Shown in pieces: positions 13,201 to 26,773 of a DNA stretch of 64,000 nucleotides. The translations under genes and the position numbers were made by a program. The notes beneath the pieces were generated by a model. That model worked only from the letters and a program-made list of their open reading frames with translations, had not been told where the DNA came from and searched no databases. Source of the DNA: Druceiella hillmani (taxonomy: Eukaryota > Arthropoda > Insecta > Lepidoptera > Hepialidae); contig JAYKKI010000075.1 in the NCBI GenBank assembly GCA_039881145.1, positions 2,081,001 through 2,145,000 on the forward strand. The letters run 5' to 3'. The number at the start of each line of letters is the position of its first letter. The stretch's first letter is position 1.

Positions 13201-16200
13201 ATAGTAAATGGAAAATTGTGAATGATTTGAAAGATATTAGTAGATTGCATATGGTAATATTATAAAAATTACAATAAGTAAAAATGAACAAAACATTGGA
13301 CTGTATGAAGAAAAAATTTATTATTGAATTTATTATTTAGGTATAAAACCTATAGTTTTTAAACATTTTTAAAACTCAAAAAAGTAATAAAACTAATTGA
13401 CACACTAAATTATATCATTTATTTTTAAGTCTTATTGCAACATGAGCATTAACAATTAAATCTTAAGTATATTAGGTAAATAATAATAATAATATTTGGC
13501 AGTCTTATTGCAACATGAGCAATTTCTTCCAGTCAAGTTAAATAATTTGAAAATATTGTTATGTGAAAGACTAAACAATTTTAATGACTAGGGAAGCCAT
13601 TACAAAATACACTCAATAAAGAAAAAAAATGAAATTGCAATATAATAGGCATAGAAATTGCAAATACTGACATGTTAAGGTAAAAGGAACGATATGGATT
13701 AAGGAGTGCAAGATATGTTATGCTAAAAGGAACGATATGGAATAAGGAGTGCAAGATATGTTAAGCTAAAATGAACAATATGGATTAAGGAGTGCAAGAT
13801 ATGTTAAGGTAAAAGGAACGATATGGATTAAGGAGTGCAAGATATATTAAGGTAAAAGGAATGATACGGATTAAGGAGTGCAAGTGATAAAGTATTACAG
13901 GGAGTAGGATTTTTAGGTGACCTTTCAAAACACTGATACAAGGATTTCCTGATGTCAGGATCCAATTGATTTTGAAGTTTGCAGCTTGGATAGAAAAAAA
14001 TTTTTATTAATATAGCTATGCATTTCGGATAAAAATGGAAAGGATCGATGATGATAAATTTTCTTTTTGACTAATAGAAAAGTTGGCAGAAGCCACAAGA
14101 AAGTTCGCTACATTGAGGAGCGAATTGAAGTCCAGTTATGAGGTGTTAAAACCTAAAGGAGGAGGCGATACAAAGAAACCCATCCTGCCAAGGAGGAAAA
14201 TTCAGGAATTGAAATTGGCTTACAGTGAGTTCTATCTCAGTCTCATTCTTCTGCAGAACTATCAGAATTTGAATTACACCGGATTTAGGAAGATCTTGAA
14301 GAAACACGATAAGGTGAGTGCTTTTCTATTTCCTAGTCAGTGATGATCAGTGTTGAAAGGGCACTTTTGATAGACTGTCATTAAGGCTTTTGACATTATT
14401 TTGCTTTAGGCATTTCTGGATGTGAATTAATCTTATTTTAGGGAAATTTCCATTGTTACTAGACAGTCGATTTTTGTTTATGTTTTTTTGGTTCATTTGT
14501 GAAATTTTATACAATATTTTATCATTTGCTTTTTATTTATTTAATATATTTAAACCACCTGAGCATATAGTTTATGACCATTTTAATTGATTAAATAAAC
14601 AATAATAGCAAAATTGCGGCAAAATTATTGTGTTTTGCGGTGATTAATTTCATTTTCAAATAAAATACCAGTTTTTTCTGCTTCTATAGGCGTAGAAAGA
14701 AAATACAAATATTAAAATTTGGAAAGTAACATAACAATGCGACCACATACGGTTTTATAGATAAGTAATGTGTGCTGCTTGTCTTAATTATGATCTTAGA
14801 TTTCAATCTACAAGTTTCAAAATATGAATGCGTTACAATGTTTTGGAATTTGCTAATTGACTTCCCGTTAGCGAAGTTCTAAGAAATGCGTTTAATGATG
14901 GTTAACTTGTTGAGATGTGCACATTTTTTGTTCATAGGAATATTTTTTTAGATAAAACTTAGGTGTTGTTAGATTATAACAATCGTTTGCCGAGTATCTT
15001 GGAAAATAGAAGAGAGGATATAAAAATTGCTAAGTTCTCTTCCACAATGTCATAGTTTTTTGGCTTCCACACCTAAAGAGTCTGAATAGAACCTTATTGT
15101 TGTGACAATGCTGTCCATTTGTCAATCCATGTGTCAGGGGCTTCTAGCATCTTGATGAAATAAATTATAAATATTAATTTTATACATGTTCTGTAATTTA
15201 ATTTTATACATGTTCTGTAATTGTTGAAAAGAGCTCTGCAAAAATTGGTAAAAGATAAGGATGTGGGAGATTGTTAAAGTTGTTATATTTATAATTATCA
15301 GTATTCTACAGTTAAATAACATATATTTATATTATTTTTCACTGTAATATCTTATAAGTTACGAGTAATAGGAACATTATTTTTTAAGGTTCCGTACCCT
15401 TATAAAGATCACTCATGTCTCTTGTCTGTCACAGCCGTTTTCTCAGAAACCTCTTGATGTAGAAACTTGAAACTTGACACAATAATACAGTATATTAATC
15501 TGCATATATTTCAATAAATGCACTCGAAAATATTGACATCGAAATTTTAAGGGACAATAATTAATTACTTTAAAAAAATATTTTAAATTCTCTATATAAT
15601 GTGGGCTAAAATATAGAGAACAAAATATAAACAAAGTAAGTAGCCATGACACACGCCCCACAGATATGATCCGCATATCATATGTTGCTCTCTGTATGAT
15701 GATGTATAGGTACATTAATCGCAGATTGAATGCAATAAATGGTAAAACTTCACCATTCATTGTTCATTAGAGTTCTAAAGTGTACTTTTGTGCCATAATT
15801 ACATGCAAAAATAAAAACCAGCAAAAGAACATAAGAATTACAGAATTATCTATATTCGATAAGTTAATTTGAATAGATTTTGTTGAATTTTAAATGAAAA
15901 CTTTTTTGGCAACATTGTTGCATCCGTATGCGTCGCTAGTGCGTGATACTTGATCTCATTATCGCATAAATATCAATAACATGAATATGTTTGGAGATTG
16001 TCATCTTAATGAAATAAAAGTATCACACTTGATTAAATCAATTGAATTTACAAAATTATTCTGCAGTATAATAATGATGTCAAAGTAAACGACTGATATA
16101 TTTTTCATTAATTTATAAAATTACAGACAGATTAAAAAAAATAAATAAATATATTAACAATAAAAGTCTAAAGTTCTGCTTAAAAAAAAATAAAAGATTG

Positions 16201-19200
16201 TACACATGCATGAATCTGGATGAATAGCGTTTGTTTTACGACTTATGACTTTCGACTCATTTAACAACTATTTAGAGGAAGGGAAAGCTTTTAAATTATG
16301 AAGGTTAATATTTTAGCCCTTACATCAATTAAATACATGCTGCTACACAACCTAAAGACCCCTCTTTAAAGGAGAAATGGATTAAAACTGCTGGATGGAA
16401 GAGCTGGTGTCCTACAATGGCATAGTTTGCTCAGCACAATTTTTGAATATTATTTAGTCCAGTAGAAGATATTTGTATCCAAAAACCATTCCACTTTGTA
16501 CTCAAAAGCATTACCAAGTTTTTAAGACCCATACCATTGATGAAATGGTAATACAGGCAGTCCTCGTTCTATGGCATTTCATTTTATGTCAGTCAGCATT
16601 ATGACACCATTCTTCATTAGAACGGTCTAAGATTCGTTTTATGTCGTTCGAGCATCAAGCGGGAGAGTTGACGGAGAAACGAAGTGCTTGTTTGTTATAG
16701 TTCGCATCATTACGTCAGTAGGTGTGTACGTAGAAAGTTAGGAGCAAAAAGCGTGTCACATTGTGTCTGAAATTATTGTGTTATTTAAGTCTATGATTTA
16801 TGTTACCTGTTAGAGACTAATTTCCTTAGTGCAAATAGTTACCATAACATAATTTAAAGTTAAAATGCCGCTAGTAAAATGAAATGCGATGAGGAAAAAT
16901 CGATTACGCTGGAAATAAAATCAAAAGTTTTATCAATGAATAGTAGAGGCTTTACTACATCGTCGTTAGCAAATCAATTAAAATTGCCACGCACAACAGT
17001 ACAAACCATTGTAAAAGAAAAAAATAAAATAACCAAAAGCATATAGAAAACTCTACTAGTATGAAATCAACGACAATTAGTAAACAACAAGGATTGATTC
17101 CAGAAATGGAAAACAAACTTAAGTCTTTGTTAGTGTATCGATCGGAAAATCCAAGGTCATTAAAGAATCAGAATAAAAATTGTCTTCCTGTTATTTGGAA
17201 ATCTAATTCAAAAGCTTGGATCACTGCAAACATTTTTCACAAAAAACCGAAAATGTCATATTCCTGTGTATTATATTCCTATAGCACGTCATTTTTATTA
17301 CAAATAAAAGTGATTGATTTTTTTAAAAGAAATTTTTGTCCAGTATTTTTTCACTTATAAGAACCTAACTACATTTTTTCCATACGTTTTAAGTCACTAA
17401 TCACTGGTACATAACATGATGTAAACACAAGGTCTGCTTGTATCTCTTTGTGTTGATTGGAATGGAAAACACTTTCATGCCTATGTATATGTATGGCTTT
17501 GGTTTAAGTGGTCACTAGTGGCCAAAGTTCTAGTTACGTCCATTAACTCAATCTGAAACTCAAGCTCCAAATTCGATAAAAAAAAAATTATAACAAGGCT
17601 TTAAATCATGTAATATTTATGGATATATTATATTGTATTGCTTTCTATCAGTATGAAGATTTCCCTTCAAGTAATCTTGTAACCGATTTAATGAAAGTGG
17701 TAGTGTAGGAGTATATTAGTTTTAGTTTATTTTCTCTATTAAAACACCATAATACTAAACTGACAAAACATCACATACTTAATAAATACGTATGATTTTC
17801 CAGGCAATCATTTAAGTATTTTCTGGAATATTTTGTCGATATGTCTCCTTGTGTGCAACTAAATCCGAAATAATTTTTGTCAATACAAATTTTAAGTGGT
17901 TTGAAAATAGGGTATGCCTTGGAGACCAACAATCTTTGGCCGTTGTATTTAAATAAATGCTGTTTTTTTATATTAACTATATTTCTTTATCTACTATAAT
18001 TTATTTCTATTATAGGGTTTAAAACCATATGTGCATATTATCACTTTGTTGTATAATATGCAGATAATAAATATTTTTATACCCATAATATTACAGTTTA
18101 AAATTTTTAGTTCGTTATTGGCAGTCGATAAATGTGTACTCGACATTAAAATTTTAGAATATTTGTTGCGAACGAGATAAGTATATGTGACTCAAGCTTA
18201 CAGAAACGAGAACGAATTTAACACGTCCATGACAATTTTGAAGAGAGGTGGGTTGAAGAGCGCTGCAATGTAATTGGCGGGTTTAAAATTAATTTCTTTG
18301 AGATCAGCGACATTTGTTTTCATAGCATTCCACAAACATACCGCTTCTATCTTGTTTCATGTTCTGTGGGATATAGTTTGAAAGGGCTAGACAGAGGAGT
18401 CCCAAAAATATTCATAGTTTTGTGAATAAATTTTTTTGTAGTTTTAGAAACATACTGAAAAATAAGCAAACAAAAAATGTCTCCAGTTTGTGATATTACT
18501 GAACCAAAATTAGGAAAAAAAAATAGAGTTTTTAAAAGTCTATGCAAAAGTTGTAGGAAAATTATAGCGATCATTCTAGATGTCATCATTTTTAAGGTTC
18601 CGTAGCCAAATGGCAAAAGCGGAACCCTTCTAATTTTGTCCTATCCGTCTGACTGTCCGTATGTTACAGCCTTTTTACTCGGAGACAATTGTCGTTATAT
18701 AGTATTGGCACTGAAATTTGGAAGTTAGTTATCTACGAACCACTATACAACGAAATAGTGGTATTATGAAAAAAATAATATGAGGGGACTATCAGTGCAC
18801 AAAGGAGTGTCCATTATTAGATAGATCTTAAAAAATGACATACAGGTTCCAAAATATCTTTTTTTTGAATCTACAGTTGGTGAGATACGCGCTTCTAAAG
18901 TCTTAAAAAGTGTGACACTCCCTCTAATTTTTCAACTAACGTGGGTAAAATTCTAAAAAATATTAAGGTAGTAGAATATAAAATGGACTTTTTACAGAAA
19001 TTGATTTCAATAAGATATGTTATATAGTTTTTAAGATAGGGATATTTTCAGTACCGAGTGCAGTAATAACTTTGTTTTTCAGTGTCTTTGAGAAATACAA
19101 ACTTATAAGTTTATATTGTTTGGTGCTACGGAACCTTTGTGCGCGAGTCCGATTTGCACTTGGTTGATTTTTTTTAATGTGCACCTACAATGTAAATATA

Positions 19201-22200
19201 TTACCTACCATATTGTAGGCCTTCTGTAGTAGGCATACAATATGGTAGGTAATATACTTACATTGTAAAAAATTTATATTTGTGAATAGTTTAATAGAAA
19301 TACTATGAGTTCTAATCATATTTGACAAGTTTTTAATATTAATAAACATTAAACAGGTTTTTTAATATTAAGACTTTTTTCTTTTTTACATCTTGATATT
19401 ATACATCAACGTCCATTGGTAATCATGTATTCCTCCTGTTATATATCCATATAAAGAGGCAAGGCAATTCAACTTTTCAGGAGACCTAACTATTTCATAA
19501 TCACCAAATAAAAGGGCATACTGTAATTATATTTTTTTTATTTTATGAATGTATATTCTCTGTAATATAGCTATTATAACACGAAAGAGAAACACAAAGC
19601 ATTTTTATTTTGAATATTACTAGAGTATACCAAATTTTTTTTATATTAATTACTAGAAAGTATATACTTTTCACAAAAATTTCTTCAATAGTCTTAAATT
19701 ATTTCACTACAGTTATTATCAGTGAGCAATGGGGCGCAGTGGAGAACCGAACACGTAGAAAGCTCCCATTTCTACACCAACAAGGACATTGACCGCCTCA
19801 TCAGTGACACGGAAGCCATGGTCACCAACGAATTGGAAGGTGGGGACAGACAGCGCGCTATGAAGAAACTTAGAGTGCCACCACTGGGCGAGCAGCAGAG
19901 TCCTTGGACAACATTTAAAGTGGGTCTTTTCTCAGGCTCATTCTTGGTTCTCTTTGTTGCAGTCGTGCTCTCAGGTAAGTTGTAGTTTTGGTTTCGGTTT
20001 TTACAGTTAGATTATAATGTCATATTTAAAATTACATAAGCAATCAACTTTATTAATGGTGTATGTAAGTTAGGGTAGGTTAAGTAAAGAGTAATGTGTT
20101 AGACATCATTCTATACAGAAGTTTGCTGTTATGATGGCATTGTGGCAGAATTAATACGTACTGCTTGACTTGATAATTAGACAATTATTCATGACATTGG
20201 TACATAAAAATCCACTAGAAGATGTCACACCACAAGGGTTCCATAGACACTTAAGCATATATAAACATTTATTCCCATTTTAAGCATATATAAACATTAT
20301 TTAGGTCCCATGAACTTTAGTGGTTTTAGAGGTGGGATTTGTGTTTTATGGTTATCTTTAAACCTGAATTATATAAAATGGTATTAGAGTCCTTCGTAAC
20401 ATGTTCATCAATTGATATTTACATGAAAGTAAACACATTTTTTTTAAATAGTTTATTTTTAAAATTTTATGCCTATCTTTGAAGTGTTTTTCTAAAGTTT
20501 GATGAATAATCCCAAATGTCAAGTTTATAGGATTCTTTTTTTTTCCTTTTGCTGTGCAGAACTCTAAAAATTACAATTATTCATGTCTTCTTTTATTTCA
20601 TTGTCTTCCGGTTATATATATTCATACAAGTGATGTCAATTTGAGAGAAATTCCTCCAGAATATGTAAGAAATTTTAGGTATAATCAAATGAATTTTGCA
20701 GCTAAAATAAGGGATAATATACCTAACATTATAGGTGGGAATCTTGATTTTAATTGTGATCCCTTATTGTAAATAGTTTATGTTAGCCTGCCATTTCTTA
20801 ATGGTGCTTGTGAGGTCCATTGGGATGTTTTACATTAATCTGTTTCTGGATCATTTAATTTTTATGTTCAATGCAGTCTTGCGACTTTTAGTTATTCCTG
20901 AGTGTTCAAGCCAGATAATTGCAGCAGGTGATTTGGTTTATCTCAATCTATTTATCAGTAACAAAGTTTAATACTTCATAACCTCTTAATTGAACCGGGC
21001 TCCTTACGCGAGGTGGAAAGTTAATTAGAAGTTATTAGAGATGTTTACTAGAGATGTTTTGAATATTGAGAATTCACATAAATCGATTCGCAATTGCAAC
21101 TATATCTCAAATTGTTTTATTAAGTAAGGAGAAGTTAAGCTAACAGGTTATAGCCCAAATTATGATCTTGAATTACTAGTTAACTTAAAAAAACGAGGTG
21201 GGCTTCGTCGTCCACACGTCTACCAGGTATTTTGGGTATGACATTGCCACAACATTGCCACAGAGTGTGTTACTATATACATCTGTTGTTATAAAGAGTG
21301 GTTGATGATATCTGTAGTACTGACGATACAGTTACTATATATATACTATTGTCACGTATACAAGAGCGAAGAAAAATGTTATGTTTTTAGATTTTCTCAT
21401 GAATACAGCGAATATTTTATATATCAATAAATATTTAATAGAGGAATAAATAAATTTATTTAGTGTCACCGTTATATTGTGAAATTATAATTGAAATTTA
21501 CACAATTTATAAATTTAAGTGAGAAGGAGCAAGTCCATATATTTTCTTCTTTACTTGAAAAACTAATCTTGCAATATTGATAAATGCATTTTCGTTTAAC
21601 CACTAGCCGTTGTTTTGCCAAGCCAGTGTTTTCCTTGAAACGTTTACAATTCCATGATTACGTTATCATTGCTGAATCTTTACAAAACGCTTGCAATTTT
21701 TTAAATCTGTGATAACAAAATTGGTTGCACGATAATTCTCTTTGCGTCTGTTATCTTTATCTGCGTCTAATATTAATGCCGCTGTTTGCATATTCGTGTC
21801 TCTTGTATAAACTTAATCTTATGTCAATATCTGCTGGAGGGTGAAAGATTTTTACATTGCGGTGGACTTTATGTAATGTTTGTTTATGATAAACCTGTTT
21901 AGGGATTTCTCGAACAATGGTTCTTGGAATCAACGTGAATTGGAATTTCTATTTTTGTTTTATTTCCGATCATGATCCTATTACAGAATAACATGTGATA
22001 ATATAATAATAAATTAGAATAACAGCAATTAAGATATATGACAAAATAATTTTTTGCATTAATTATATAACAAAAATAAAAAAACATAATGCCTGAGTCA
22101 TAATATAATACACATTATGACTCAGGCATTATGTTTTTTTATTTTTGTTGAATTATAAATAGGTCCATCTCTACATATCTATATTTTAATAATGTACCAT

Positions 22201-25200
22201 TGAAAAATGCATAACGGTTATCTGGCAGATAAAGAGCCCAGTTTAGTTATTTCTAGAATAGTTATTAAACGTTTCATTTGATGATTGAAAAATCGGGACT
22301 TATTGAATTCTATATTTTCAAATTTTTCTTTTTCTACATTTATATTTACAGCAATGTAAATAGTTATAATATAATACTACATCCATAATTAATGGAGTGT
22401 AGTTTTTTTATTATTCACAATATATTATTTACATATATATATATATATATACATGGCGTAAGTTTAGATTCAGACTTGAATGTAGTTATTAATATTGCTT
22501 TTTTAAATTTTTATTCTTAATTTCAAGGACGGCACGTTACATTGAATAGTATCAATACAAGTTTTTATAAAGAAAGTTTTAGTTTTAAAATCTTTGAATT
22601 GGCTAGTCCAGTAGTAATTGAATAGAATTTTATAATCTGTAAGTAAAGAAATATATTATCATTGTTTATGGGCTTGTAAAAATATGGAAATGTAATATAA
22701 AGGCAAAAACCGAAATGTAGAAGACTATGAATAATCAATTGTAAGTAATGTATGTGAAGGTATGTCAATATAATCATAGGGATAGTATGTATTCTCAAAT
22801 ATTTTGTTGCAGGTTTTACATATAGAATGTAAATTAAATAAATGTATTTTTATGTTAGGACATGCCCCACATATATTAATATATCTCCGTAATCTGAGCT
22901 GATCTATACCAATGTTTTATAAAAATCGTCCAGAGTGAATGTTCTACATGAAAACCCCAACCTATTGTGAAAACTATATCAAAATCGTTGTAGTAGAATT
23001 TAAATTATAAGTAAACCGGCATGTGCATGTGCATATATACATGAACGCACGCACAACACACAATATACATGGCATGTGTGCCATGTATATTGTGTGTTGT
23101 GCGTGCGTTCATGTATATAGGTGTGCCGCACATGCACCCACACACGCATACGCACACACACACACGCACGCATGTGTGCGCGCTCCACGCACACACTCGC
23201 CATACACACACACGCGCCACACACACGCGCACGCTGCACACACGCGCCACACACATACGCCACACACACGCGACACACACACGCGCCACACAGACGCGCC
23301 ACGCACATGTATATAACAGAATCTACGTTTAATAACCAAAAAAAATTTTCTAAGAGACATGATTCTGTTAAATGTCAAAGAATGGGAATGCAGTATGACT
23401 TCTTGGAAAAGGAAGTGATCATAATGTATATGTGCAAAATACATATTTTTTTTCAAAGATACATCCTTTAAATGTTTTTTATTAGACTCTATTTGATTTT
23501 GTGTGTCCTACTTTGCAAATGCAAAGTTAGAAACCAGCTCAGCCAGCTAGCTTCTTTTCATTTACAGTTTTAAATAAATAATTTTTAATACTGGCTCACC
23601 AATTGATGATTTTATTAAGACTAAGTGTATTCATTGATCGAGAGTCACGAGATAGTCAATGAACATTTATTTTTATTATACAAGATAGCCACAGCCCTCG
23701 ACACTTCATTGCTAATCAACAGAGAACCGCTTTCATTGCCAATATCTTTTGTGAAATCTAAATTTTCACCCGGTCCATTTGTTAAATCATGAATATAAGG
23801 GTTTCCATCATTATTTATTGGTTTCTATCCATAAGTCTGAGGTGAAATTTGTATAAAACATAGTTGATGATACGCATGAGATTTGTGGCTATCGAATATC
23901 CATGTGTGAAATCTATTTTGTTCATCACAAATTTGATATTTATAATTCAAATAAATGTTAAAACTGTATCGAGTAAGAGTAGAACTCATAACTACATGGT
24001 TCCGTACATACTCAAGTACATATAACCATTTAAGGCTATACACATGGTATTTCTATTAACCCAGCATTATTGGAGTTGGGTAAAAATTATCTGAGAAATT
24101 TTGAGTTTTGTTTATTTTATTAATAGTCATCAAATGTTGCCCAAATTTTCAGTAAATATAGTTAAGGTCTTTCTCTCTTAATTGCAAAACATGCCATACA
24201 TTTAAAACATCTATAAAATTTATTTGGCATGAAAAAATATTATTTTGTCCAAAGATTGTATATATCTTACGTGGTAAAGTCTAAGTGTATAGTATACCTA
24301 AGTACGATAAGTTTGATTAGGCATGACTTGTAAGATGGATTTATTTTATTAGTTATTTGCAAAAGTATTCATAAAAATAAATTTCTTTTAAAAATGTCAT
24401 CATGTTTTCTATTCTATAATTATCTTTATATTATAACGTAAAGAGTATCTTCCTTTTGTATCTTAAATTTCAAATGTACCAATAGGATCTCATAAAAATT
24501 GCTAAATAAATGAAAATATTAATCTATGGGTTAACCTCAATGATACTGGGTTAAAATTTTCAAGTAATTTATTGGTCTAAAAAATGTTTTTTTTGAGTGG
24601 TTTATTTGTCCCCCCTAAAATCACCATATGAATAGGTATTTTTAAATTTTAAATATTGAGATATATTACATGCGTCATCGCTATGAGAAATGCGAAGTTT
24701 CTATGTTAAACAGTTTCTGAGAAAATGGCTGAGGTTCCGTTCTGTCCTTTTGATTTATGGATCCCTAAAAAATGTATTAACAGGAAAGAGAATGAATAAA
24801 TTATAACATTTTTCGAATAAACGTGTATAAGTAAACTACCATACTAGTTTTTAGGGTTTCATGACGAGGGTCCCTCTGTTTCTAAAGTTTTAGACCTTAA
24901 GGTTCTTAAAGATTTTTTAAAAATATGGGGATTCTAGTTAATATATAGAAAAAAAAAAAAGAAAAATTAAATATACCTCCTAAGTACATATAAAAGGAGA
25001 AACTTTAACTTTTAAAATAATTATTCAAGCTTAATTCTAGATTCATTTCAAATTTTTAATTACAAATGGGTCAAGTATTTTTCATTATGAAATCTTACTT
25101 TATGAAAGTTCTGACCAGTGACTGTCAGTGGGTCAAAATTTTGACTGTGGTCTCAATGACGATTAAAATATGTAAGCTTATTCCATGTCAAACCCCAGAG

Positions 25201-26738
25201 GTCAAGCTTTAGATTCGTTTTTTAAATAAAGTTATTACCATAAAATGAAGGCTTAATTGTCTTAATAATGTATCAAATTTACATATTATGATTAACCTAT
25301 AGGACAGTGTATTCTTAATCTTTTCTTTGCCAAGTTTTTAAATTGCCCGCGTCACTGCAAACAAACAGAATCATAAAGACGTACAAATTTTACAAAATAC
25401 TTCCAAGTTTGATGATGTAAAAATAAAGAAAATAGTAATATAATTATATTAGTTTCATGAAGTTTGTTTCTCTTATTCATTTGTGTGCGAAAATGGGCTC
25501 CAAAGAAGTAGGAAAGGTATCATTTTTTCCATGTTAATCAATATATCAGTTAAATTTATAATAAAAATTAAAAAAACTGTGTTTGGGTATATATGTTTAT
25601 CTATCTGCGTGGTGGTTAAAAGGTTTATTATAATGTTGATATTCGTTTGCAATTATGAGTCTAGATGTTTAAGTTTTATTGATATAATAAAGCATTGGAT
25701 AAGTAGCTTAAAGCTCTTAAATTTGGAATCAACAAATTTAATTGTAAATAACATCTATCTTTCCAATTCTAGTATTTGGTCATTGAAATTTGGTATATCA
25801 TAAATAAGTTGCTTTTATAGATAACATACCAAGCAACGTCAATCTAGTTAGTGACTATTCAGTAAAGAGAAAGTATGTTCTGTTTCTATGCTTGTCATCG
25901 GTGGTGTAATTAATACATTTAATAATTTTGTAATTTTTGGAAATACTTCCCTCAATTTATTTTATATAATGCGTTGTAGCAATGCAAACTCCTTTAATAA
26001 ATATACCTAAGTAGTATATAAAGTTGCTTTAATATGACGAATCAGTAGTTTCGACGATCTGAATAGATAAATGTTTGGAATTATTTACCTCGTCTTTTAT
26101 AAAATTCTGCCTTTTAAAATTGCGTCTAAAATATTCTTCTGTATATGGTTATGAATAAAATTTGAAATTAAAGGCGTCTTCATGACATCATCTGAAGTTG
26201 CAACCAAATCTATATTAAACCTCTTAAATATTTCTATATTATATGAATTTGAACTTCCTTCAGGGCTTTCTTCTAAATTTATACAGTCAATAGTACTATA
26301 CAAAATGAGTCTATTTCTAATTATCTGAGCATTGTGTTGTAATACACGTGCCCAAAAACCACTATCTAATTGCGAATGAATATTACTTTACCGAGTGATG
26401 CTAAATTAATAACATTTTACATATGTTGACTTGAAGAGTGGTGTATTTTATACTTTCTTGTTTAGATGTTCGAGGTCAATAAAACCATTTGTTGACCATA
26501 CATCCGAACCACAATAAATTGAACAGAGAAAATATAAAAGCTTTAATTTGGTCATTACCACAAATCCACAAGTTTTTGATATATACGTTTATATTTGAAA
26601 GTTTTTTTAAGTTTTTTTGCATTAAATTTAAAACAAAGAGTACCCAAATTCTTTAAAACAACTCTTCTATCAAATGACAGTAATTTACAGCTCTTTGCAT
26701 CGAATTCACCATTTTAAGTAACATAATGATAAATGGTC

Positions 26739-26773
<35 letters not shown>

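Noticed and set aside
20554..20971. Two plus-strand frames, one with a stretch ([10 protein letters not shown]) faintly like a LINE endonuclease
   Set aside because: The similarity is limited to a few residues and no other LINE motif follows; not enough to call an element.
23000..23471. Six overlapping open frames on both strands, rich in Cys/Val/Arg or His/Thr
   Set aside because: They are translations of the CA/CGCA simple-sequence island and palindrome; low-complexity DNA lacks stops in all frames.
26097..26303. Minus-strand 68-residue frame ending in [20 protein letters not shown]
   Set aside because: Looks protein-like in composition but matches no family I recognise, has no splice context, and is antisense in an Xpr1 intron.
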